Source: DASRCB01 sp035653295
GTDB taxonomy: Bacteria > Acidobacteriota > Terriglobia > Bryobacterales > Bryobacteraceae
NCBI GenBank assembly: GCA_035653295.1
Contig: DASRCB010000380.1
Location: forward strand, 1-24,775
Direction of reading: 5' to 3'
Length of the DNA: 24,775 nucleotides
Shown: piece after piece, positions 1 through 6,004 of the stretch
Layout: each line of letters opens with the position of its first letter
How positions within the stretch are numbered: the first letter of the stretch is position 1
Translations under genes and position numbers: made by a program
The notes under the pieces: generated by a model
The model's input: only the letters and a program-made list of their open reading frames with translations
Told to the model about the DNA's origin: nothing
The model's database searches: none

Positions 1-1
1 C

Positions 2-1051
2 GGCGGCCGCGGCAACTACGTCGGCGATTTCTTCGTCGAATACACCGGCGCGCGCGTGGTGGCGCTGGCCGACCCGATCGCCGTTCCGCTGGACAAAGCG
101 CGGGAGAAGTACCGCGTGGACGCATCGCGCGCCTACGACGGGCTGGACGGGTATCGGAAGCTGGCCGAGTCGAAGCTCGATGCGGTGCTGGTGATGAGCC
201 CGCCGTACTTCCATCCCATGCATGCGCGCGCCGCGGCGGAAGCGGGCAGGCACGTGTATGTGGCGAAGCCGGTCGCGGTGGACACCGCCGGGTGCCTCAG
301 CATCGAGGAGAGCGGCAAGCTCGCGGAGGGCAAGCGCAGCTTCTGGGTGGATTTCCAGACCCGCGCGCAGCCGGTGTTCCAGCAGGCCGCCGAGCGCGTG
401 CATCGCGGCGACCTCGGGACTATCGGCTTCGGCCAGATGTACTATCACACCGGCATTCCCAGCGTGCCGCCGATTCCCGGGCTGAGCCCGGCGCAGGCCC
501 GGCTGCGGCACTGGCTTGGCGACAAGGTGCTCTCCGGCGACATCATCGTCGAGCAGCACATCCACGCCATCGACGTCGGCAACTGGTATCTGCAGGCCCA
601 TCCCGTAAAGGCATACGGCCATTGCGGCCGGCGCGTGCGCACCTTCGGCGACTGCAACGACTTCTTCGCCGTGCAGTACTGGTATCCCGGCGACATCATG
701 GTGGACCACAGCTCGGTGCAGTTCACCAAGGGTTATAACGACATCTGCGCGCGCATGTTCGGCTCGAAGGGAACCGTCGATTCGCACTACGGCGGCCTGG
801 TGCACATCACCGGCGACAACGCGTGGCACGGCGCGGAGAAGGACGACACCTTCCGGGAAGGGGCCATTACGAACGTGAAGCGGTTCGTCGAGAGCGTGCG
901 ATCAGGCGCGTGGATCAACAACGCGGCGCAGGCATCAGAGAGCACGTTGACCGCAATTCTCGGCCGCGATGCGTCGTATCATGGAGGCGAGCTGACATGG
1001 GACGAACTGCTGGCGGCCAGGCATCAGTACTCGGTCGATTTGCGGCTGTAG
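2..1051 (+). CDS. Gfo/Idh/MocA-family oxidoreductase (5' truncated)
   Basis: Predicted NAD(P)-dependent sugar or polyol dehydrogenase of the Gfo/Idh/MocA family. The frame is open to the left edge, so the true start and probably a Tat or Sec signal lie outside the window. The first visible residues, GGRGNY, look like the tail of the glycine-rich dinucleotide-binding loop, followed by the strand-ending motif VVALADP. The family EKP motif appears as VAKP with the lysine kept (around visible residue 90). The C-terminal domain carries EQHIHAID followed by NW, the conserved His/Asp region of the substrate pocket. It stops at TAG 87 nt before the next gene, which has its own promoter, so it is probably the last gene of an upstream unit. 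The substrate cannot be deduced. Many acidobacterial paralogues exist, so family confidence is high but specificity is unknown. Confidence 0.9.
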   Translation, partial: GGRGNYVGDFFVEYTGARVVALADPIAVPLDKAREKYRVDASRAYDGLDGYRKLAESKLDAVLVMSPPYFHPMHARAAAEAGRHVYVAKPVAVDTAGCLSIEESGKLAEGKRSFWVDFQTRAQPVFQQAAERVHRGDLGTIGFGQMYYHTGIPSVPPIPGLSPAQARLRHWLGDKVLSGDIIVEQHIHAIDVGNWYLQAHPVKAYGHCGRRVRTFGDCNDFFAVQYWYPGDIMVDHSSVQFTKGYNDICARMFGSKGTVDSHYGGLVHITGDNAWHGAEKDDTFREGAITNVKRFVESVRSGAWINNAAQASESTLTAILGRDASYHGGELTWDELLAARHQYSVDLRL

Positions 1052-1089
1052 TCCATCCGCTTTTTCCTGCTTGAGCCCTGTCTCCATTG

Positions 1090-1129
1090 ACGAAAGTTTT
1101 CGTTGACAATGACGAAGACCTTCGTCATT
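1090..1129. promoter_or_regulatory. Two BlaI-type operator palindromes
   Basis: Two perfect inverted repeats share a core. Site 1 (1090-1103) is ACGAAA-GT-TTTCGT. Site 2 (1108-1129) has 10-nt arms AATGACGAAG and CTTCGTCATT around a 2-nt spacer. Their centres are 22 bp apart, about two helical turns, so two repressor dimers could bind the same DNA face. Site 2 lies between the -35 and -10 of the promoter that reads into the BlaI-like gene. This is the arrangement known for MecI/BlaI autorepression. The sequences and symmetry are seen directly. The identity of the binding protein is inferred from position. Confidence 0.75.
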
Positions 1130-1131
1130 AT
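1103..1131 (+). promoter_or_regulatory. Sigma-70-type promoter of the blaI-M56 pair
   Basis: A perfect TTGACA (1103-1108) is followed after exactly 17 nt by CATTAT (1126-1131), which matches 4 of 6 bases of the -10 consensus including the key A and T. Transcription would begin about 7 nt downstream, near 1138, which is the proposed GTG start codon. The -35 overlaps the space between the two operator palindromes, so repressor binding should block polymerase. Confidence 0.7.
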
Positions 1132-1137
1132 GGAGCA

Positions 1138-1524
1138 GTGAAGATCCGGCGACCGAATCCGACGACCGCGGAACTGGAGATCCTCGGTGTTCTGTGGGAG
1201 CACGGACCAGCCTCGGTCCGCGACATCCAGCGGAGGCTCAATGCGGTCAAGCCCACCGGGTACACGACTGTGCTGAAGCTTCTGCAGATCATGCACGAGA
1301 AGGGCCTCGTCAGCCGGGACGAAACGACGCGGCCGCAGATATACAGCGCGCGGCGTCCGCGCGAAGACACGCAGCGGCAGCTACTGAGTGACCTTGCGCA
1401 GCGCGCATTCGGCGGCTCCGTCAAGGCGCTCGTGCTGCAGGCCCTCGCCACTCGCAAATCGTCGCCCGCGGAGCTGGAGGAAATGGAAGCGCTGCTGGAC
1501 CGCATGGAAAGGAATGGCAAATGA
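1138..1524 (+). CDS. BlaI/MecI-family transcriptional repressor
   Basis: Winged-helix repressor of the BlaI/MecI/CopY family, 128 aa, a usual length. The N-terminal half has the family pattern: PTTAELEILGVLWEHGPASVRD, with a recognition helix around TGYTTVLKLLQIMHEKGLV. The C-terminal part (about residues 75-128) is helical and should dimerise. An in-frame TTG at 1087 lies upstream of the promoter elements and cannot be the start. GTG at 1138 lies on the predicted transcription start, so the message may be leaderless; the only SD-like sequence (GGAG, 1132-1135) is only 2 nt away. The gene overlaps the M56 peptidase gene by 4 nt (ATGA), the standard BlaI-BlaR1 pairing. It probably represses itself and its partner until the peptidase inactivates it. 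The inducer is unknown. Confidence 0.92.
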   Translation: MKIRRPNPTTAELEILGVLWEHGPASVRDIQRRLNAVKPTGYTTVLKLLQIMHEKGLVSRDETTRPQIYSARRPREDTQRQLLSDLAQRAFGGSVKALVLQALATRKSSPAELEEMEALLDRMERNGK

Positions 1525-3044
1525 CCGCTATCGCTCACGCAATCAGCGCCGCGCTACTGCACTTCGTGTGGCAGGGGCTCGCGGTATCCCTCCTGTTATG
1601 GTTGGCGCTCGCGGCCCAGCGCAACAGCTCGGCGCGCCTGCGGTACGCAACCAGTTGCGCGGCCTTGGCGATCATGGCCGCATTACCCTTCGTTACCGCG
1701 TGGATCATCTATGCGCCCGCCGGCGGCCCAGCGCGCTCCGGGCAGGTGTTCGGGGTGCCGGACTCGGCGGGTTTGCCGCCGCCAGCCGCGCCTGCCTTGC
1801 CACAATGGCTCGCCGCGCTGGAGGCCTGGGCTCTCCCGGTCTGGGCCGCGGGGGTGCTGATCTGCGCGCTGCGGCTCATCTTGAGCGCCAGGTACGCTTC
1901 GAGCCTCAGGCGCGCCGGTGAGCCGGCGGGAACTTCACTGATCGACACTGCATCGCGCCTGGCCCGGCACATGAAGGTCATGCGCCCGGTGCGCGTGCTG
2001 ATGTCGGCGGTAGTCGACAGCCCGGCGGTCATCGGCTTCCTCCGCCCCGCGATTCTGGTTCCGGCGGCTTCCCTTGTGAGCCTGAGCGCCGGCCAGCTCG
2101 AAGCCGTGCTGGCCCACGAGCTGGCGCACATCCGCCGGCACGATTATCTGGTGAACCTGCTGCAGAGCATTGCCGAGACATTGTTCTTCTATCAGCCGGC
2201 GGTCTGGTGGGTGTCGGCACGAATTCGGGATGAGCGGGAGTTATGCTGCGACGACCTCGCGGTGGAAATCTGCGGCGATCCCCTCGGTTATGCACGGGCG
2301 CTGACCCAGCTCGAGCGCTTCCGCGCGACGGCGCCTCGGCTCGCCGTGGCCAGCGCCGGCGGGAAGCTGATGTATCGCATCCAGCGGCTCGCCGGCGTTC
2401 GCGACGAACCGCGCGCTTCGAGGGCGCCCGCGGTGTTGGCGATCGGCGTGGCGATCCTGTGCTGCCTGCTGAACCTGAACTGGGCGCGGGCGCAACAGCC
2501 CGCCGCCGCGAACCCAGTGATCTCACGCGACGCGATTTGGGTGGACACAGTGAAAGATGGTGATCTTCTGGTCGCGGTTCGCGGACCTGGCCGGCTCACG
2601 TCTGCCGGGTCGGCCGAGCTGAATGTGCCCGAGCCGCAGTCGCACTCGGTTCAGGTCGGCCAGAGCGCGTCCGTTCAGGTACGTAACGGCCCCACGGTGG
2701 CCGGGAAAGTCACGGAGCTCGGCTCACAGGTCGTGAATGGCACGGTTGCTGCGACCATCACACTGGATAAGCCGCTCGACGCCTCCGCGGGACAGGAGGT
2801 GGATGGCGTTATTCGCGTGAAGACTCTCCGGGAGGTGACTTACGTGGGCCGTCCCGCTGGACCGCCGGAAGACGGCGTATTCAAAATCGATCCCGACGGC
2901 GCGCACGCCACACGGGTCAAGGTTCGGTTGGGAGCGGGATCGGTGAACTCGGTGCAGGTTCTCGAAGGGCTGAAGCCCGGCGATCGCGTCATTCTCTCGG
3001 ATATGAGCCGGTACAAGGGCATCGATCGGGTCACGATTCAGTGA
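1521..3044 (+). CDS. M56 (BlaR1-like) metallopeptidase with efflux-adaptor-like C-terminus
   Basis: Integral membrane zinc metallopeptidase of family M56, 507 aa, predicted to inactivate the BlaI partner. The N-terminus has hydrophobic segments (about residues 8-31, 45-66, 100-122). The zinc-binding HELAH is at about 199-203, followed by the family signature RELCCDD with its glutamate ligand. A last membrane segment lies near 295-317. From about residue 330 the protein does not resemble a penicillin-sensing domain. It reads like an RND/HlyD periplasmic adaptor: ISRDAIWVDTV, then a short VQVGQSASVQVRNG strand region, then YVGRPAG and VLEGLKPGDRVILSDMSRY near the end. The adaptor coiled-coil hairpin is missing. 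Peptidase assignment is firm; the adaptor likeness is recognition from memory. The start is coupled to blaI by ATGA. Confidence 0.9.
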   Translation: MTAIAHAISAALLHFVWQGLAVSLLLWLALAAQRNSSARLRYATSCAALAIMAALPFVTAWIIYAPAGGPARSGQVFGVPDSAGLPPPAAPALPQWLAALEAWALPVWAAGVLICALRLILSARYASSLRRAGEPAGTSLIDTASRLARHMKVMRPVRVLMSAVVDSPAVIGFLRPAILVPAASLVSLSAGQLEAVLAHELAHIRRHDYLVNLLQSIAETLFFYQPAVWWVSARIRDERELCCDDLAVEICGDPLGYARALTQLERFRATAPRLAVASAGGKLMYRIQRLAGVRDEPRASRAPAVLAIGVAILCCLLNLNWARAQQPAAANPVISRDAIWVDTVKDGDLLVAVRGPGRLTSAGSAELNVPEPQSHSVQVGQSASVQVRNGPTVAGKVTELGSQVVNGTVAATITLDKPLDASAGQEVDGVIRVKTLREVTYVGRPAGPPEDGVFKIDPDGAHATRVKVRLGAGSVNSVQVLEGLKPGDRVILSDMSRYKGIDRVTIQ

Positions 3045-3094
3045 CGGAGCAGGCCAAAGGCCTGCTCCGAGCAGGCCAAAGGCTTGCACTACAA
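3045..3094. repeat. Hairpin repeat, copy 1 (one and a half units)
   Basis: Directly after the M56 stop codon lies a perfect 11-bp stem, CGGAGCAGGCC / GGCCTGCTCCG, with loop AAA (3045-3069). A second partial unit follows, GAGCAGGCCAAAGG then CTTGCACTACAA (3069-3094). The 16 nt at 3079-3094 recur exactly at 11664-11679. No T-run follows, so it is not a classical intrinsic terminator, although the hairpin could stabilise the mRNA end. It resembles a REP-type dispersed palindrome. Confidence 0.7.
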
Positions 3095-3107
3095 GTTGGC
3101 CGTGCGG

Positions 3108-3688
3108 TCATGATCGCAGCGGTGTGGAGAAGACCTGCACCGGGGCGGCAACTGCGGCCGTAAGCGGTTGTTCCAATGGGGCATTGGGTTTGTTTTGGAG
3201 ATTCGCGCGGGCGGCTTCGGCGGCGGGTTTCTCGCGGTCGCGGCGCTCCTGCTGGAGGACGCGGAGCTTACGCCAGGCGTTCTCGACTACGCGCCGTTCG
3301 GCGGCGGCGTATTGTCGAATCGCTGAATTTCCGGGCTGAGCAGGGTCCAGGCCGTTGCGAGATTGCGATCGTCCATGCGACGGCGGCTGAGATCGAACTC
3401 CATCCAGGCGGCGCGGGCAAGCTCGATGCGGCGGATCTTCCAGCGCGCGACGGCGATATCGTTTACCAGGAGACGCTCGCCATCGTCGGCGGGCTGGATC
3501 TGTTCGAGAAGCGTGGCCTCGAGCGCTTCGAATTCGGCTGGATCTTCATGAGGCAGGAGGACCTGTTTGGAGGTGAGTCCGAACTTCAGGGCATTGCGGC
3601 TGGACGCGGCTTTGCCTTCGGGGGTGCGCGGGCCGGTGGAAAGGGGCGCGTTGCGGATATTGGCTGCGTGCTGGGCTGCGGTTGACAT
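3108..3688 (-). pseudogene. STGPRTPEGK-type acidobacterial protein, frameshifted
   Basis: The N-terminal 130 or so residues contain the pattern STGPRTPEGKAASSRNALKFG, which I recognise from a widespread uncharacterised family of Acidobacteriota and Planctomycetes. That frame stops at 3287 with an unrelated tail (DNTPPPNGA). In another frame the same strand continues as RQYAAAERRVVENAWRKLR, which looks like the expected C-terminal helix, and runs to a TGA at 3108. Joining the two needs one added base near 3318-3325 and gives about 193 aa. An AAGGAG (complement of 3701-3706) lies 12 nt before the ATG. Either the gene is recently broken or the assembly has a one-base error. The function of the family is unknown. 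The 148 nt between this gene and the next one (3689-3836) show nothing else. Confidence 0.7.
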
Positions 3689-3836
3689 GAGAGAAAAGTG
3701 CTCCTTATCTGCCTGGATCTTATCGTCAGGGGTGCCGAAAACGAACCGTCCGCAGCGTTACGGTGAGGTCGATTTGCACTGTTTGCAGCGCGTTACGGGC
3801 GAAATAATGTGCTGCGAAGTCGCGTGATCGGAAAAC

Positions 3837-5975
3837 CTAAGGGGCGATTTTGCCACGGAGGACCGTTATCGACGCGCGGGGCAGAGCGTAGATGGACTCA
3901 CGTGTGCCGGGCACCGTCGATTTCGACGGGGGACCGTCGGGGTCGGCATGGCCTTCCGCCCCGTCGGGGCGCCACTGATACTCGTTCACGCCGAAGGTGA
4001 TCCTGTCTACCGGGCCGGTGAAGTAGCGGTCGGGTTTGCCGGCGGCGTCGGTAAACCGGATACGCACGCCGTGCGCGCGCTGCGGGTCTTTATTCACCAG
4101 CATGGCCGACCACTGGCCGTCCGGGCGCTCCAGCACGTAAGCGGTCACCAGCAGATTGCCGAATGCGTCTCGGGCATCGCTGGCGGCGCGATACATGCGG
4201 TGCGTGGCGTCAACCGGCTGAACCCACTCTTTGTTGATCAGCTGTGAGGCGAAATAACTGGCCGTGTAGCCTTTGATGTTCAGGTCGTGATCGACGAGGA
4301 AGAGGCCGAAGGTTCCCCAGGAATCGTTGCAGCCGCGCGAAAGCGGACCCGGGATGTAGTGGAAATAGTAGTTGCCGGAAGAGCCGGCGGCCAGCAAGGC
4401 GCCGGTGTAATCGGCCCACCACAGGCCGCCCATGATGTCCACGAAAGACTCGCTGACGGACGCGCCGAGGTTCACTTCCGTCACCAGAAAGGGCGTGTTC
4501 GGGGGCAGACCGTCATCTTTGTAGGTCTGAATGATGTGGGTGATGTTCTCCGGCTCGCGGTAAAGGTCGTTCCACGTCGTGTTGCAGGATTCGTACGGGT
4601 AATGCTCGAAGGACAGGAACGAGAACTCGCCGATACGGCCGTGGGTGCGCAGGTAATCGAAGAAGCGGCCGAGCCACGAGGTGCGGCCTTCGGAATCGGG
4701 CCACACCGAGACGTCCTCGATTACGCCTTCGAACGAGGGGCCGCCGAGCTTCGCGTCGGGTACAACGCGGTGAATGGCCGCGGCGAACTGGATATAGAGC
4801 GCGGCGTAATCCTCGGGCATCATGTGCTGGCCGTCGGCCTCTTCGCCCATTTCGACGTAGCGGAACGGGTATTTGCGGGCGCGCAGGTACGAAATTTCAG
4901 CGGCCGCGTCTTCGGGCGTGGAGTACAGCATGGCGATTGGCACGATCGCCGGCAGGCCGCGCGTGACGCCGCTGGTGAAGAACAGATCGAAGCCGACCTG
5001 ATCGCCGCTCTTTTCGGTCATGTCGGATTCGGCGTGCCATGGATCGACCGAGGAGCAGACGGTTTCGGACTGCTGGCGGTTCGGCACATGGTTGAGAAGA
5101 TCCTGAAAGTCGCCGGTGTCGGAGAGCGTGCCGGCGTAGAGCTCGCTAATGGCGAATCCCAGGCAGTTCCGGCGATCCGACTCGCCGTGGGTATCGCAGG
5201 TATTCGAGGACTGGGTCATCCAAATGCGCAACCAGCGTGTGGGAATCATCCAGGAGGCGAGGCGCAGGGTGACGGTCCCGCCCTGTCCGCCGCTTACCGA
5301 TCCCAACGGGAAGTCTTTCCATACACCGGCAGCCGAGGTGTAGAAAGGGTTGCGGTCGCCGGTCCAGTACTGGACTCGGTATTTGACGGCAAACGGCGCG
5401 GCCCAGGCGATGCGAATGGCGTTGATTTCGCGCTGCGCGCCGATGTCGAGGGTGACCCACTGGGGATGGTCGTCTTCGCCGGTGTATTGACGCGTGAGAT
5501 ACGGGTTGCTTTTCCAGTACGTGTTCAGGTCGCCGTCGGTGAGGCGCGAGTAGCCGGCGCCGTCACCCATGGTGAAGCCGCGATGCGGCAGCGGCGCGGC
5601 CCACGAATGGCGGATCATTTCCGATGTCGGCGTGGCGTCGCCGACGAAGTAGCCCTCTTTCGCCGCGGCGTTGCTCCACGTGCCGCGGGGGTTCCAGTGC
5701 CAGGCTTCGGCGAAGAGTTCGGTGTTCTGACGATAGGTGACGGGCTGCCAGCCGGCGGATTGTATTTTCGCGATGAACTCGGGCGTGAGGACCTTATCCG
5801 TGATGCCGCCGCGCAGGCGATCGATACCGGCGCCGAGGGTCTGGAGCGGGCTGAACGGGTTCACGACGTGCGACGGCGTGGCGTCGACGACGACATTCTG
5901 CGGCGGTCCACCGCGCTGCGCGAGCGCTGCCGCCGGAATGAGGAGCACACAAAGAGTGCGAATTGCGGAGGTCAT
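3837..5975 (-). CDS. Secreted glycoside-hydrolase-like protein with discoidin (F5/8 C) domain
   Basis: Predicted exported protein of 712 aa. I start it at the second ATG (5975) because this gives a clean signal peptide, MTSAIRTLCVLLIPAAALA, before QRGG; an ATG at 5993 would add six polar residues. The early part (LGAGIDRLRGG, then AWHWNPRGTW) looks like the first strands of a TIM-barrel hydrolase. About residues 145-280 resemble a discoidin/F5-8 type C carbohydrate-binding fold (LTDGDLNTYWKSN, then WVTLDIGAQREINAIRIAW). The barrel then resumes, with VEMGEEADG near 373 and FLVTEVNLG near 498. These are candidate acid/base and nucleophile glutamates spaced as in clan GH-A. The end (about 600-712) looks like a beta-sandwich. 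I cannot assign a GH family or substrate. The location is likely periplasmic or extracellular. Confidence 0.75.
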   Translation of the reverse strand: MTSAIRTLCVLLIPAAALAQRGGPPQNVVVDATPSHVVNPFSPLQTLGAGIDRLRGGITDKVLTPEFIAKIQSAGWQPVTYRQNTELFAEAWHWNPRGTWSNAAAKEGYFVGDATPTSEMIRHSWAAPLPHRGFTMGDGAGYSRLTDGDLNTYWKSNPYLTRQYTGEDDHPQWVTLDIGAQREINAIRIAWAAPFAVKYRVQYWTGDRNPFYTSAAGVWKDFPLGSVSGGQGGTVTLRLASWMIPTRWLRIWMTQSSNTCDTHGESDRRNCLGFAISELYAGTLSDTGDFQDLLNHVPNRQQSETVCSSVDPWHAESDMTEKSGDQVGFDLFFTSGVTRGLPAIVPIAMLYSTPEDAAAEISYLRARKYPFRYVEMGEEADGQHMMPEDYAALYIQFAAAIHRVVPDAKLGGPSFEGVIEDVSVWPDSEGRTSWLGRFFDYLRTHGRIGEFSFLSFEHYPYESCNTTWNDLYREPENITHIIQTYKDDGLPPNTPFLVTEVNLGASVSESFVDIMGGLWWADYTGALLAAGSSGNYYFHYIPGPLSRGCNDSWGTFGLFLVDHDLNIKGYTASYFASQLINKEWVQPVDATHRMYRAASDARDAFGNLLVTAYVLERPDGQWSAMLVNKDPQRAHGVRIRFTDAAGKPDRYFTGPVDRITFGVNEYQWRPDGAEGHADPDGPPSKSTVPGTRESIYALPRASITVLRGKIAP

Positions 5976-6004
5976 GTGTAACGTCGCTATCATATCGAGA
6001 TCGG
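5976..6004. promoter_or_regulatory. 29-bp divergent intergenic segment with overlapping -10-like boxes
   Basis: The two divergent start codons are only 29 bp apart. On the plus strand TATCAT (5988-5993) and on the minus strand TATGAT (complement of 5994-5989) overlap almost completely. Each would start transcription within about 5-7 nt of its ATG. No good -35 is visible on either side (a weak TTGCGG lies 19 nt upstream on the plus strand). No Shine-Dalgarno sequence is clear for either gene. The promoter assignment is therefore weak. Confidence 0.3.

Noticed and set aside
3045..3069. The 11-bp hairpin after the M56 gene as an intrinsic terminator
   Set aside because: No T-run follows, and the unit is repeated elsewhere, so it is listed as a repeat. 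A role at the mRNA end remains possible.
3176..3685. A 169-codon plus-strand frame opposite the STGPRTPEGK gene
   Set aside because: The minus strand carries the recognisable family pattern in both parts of the frameshifted gene.
4287..5981. A 564-codon open frame on the plus strand opposite the hydrolase-like gene
   Set aside because: It has no domain, signal or start context. The opposite strand encodes a protein with a signal peptide and recognisable domains. Long antisense frames are common in GC-rich DNA.
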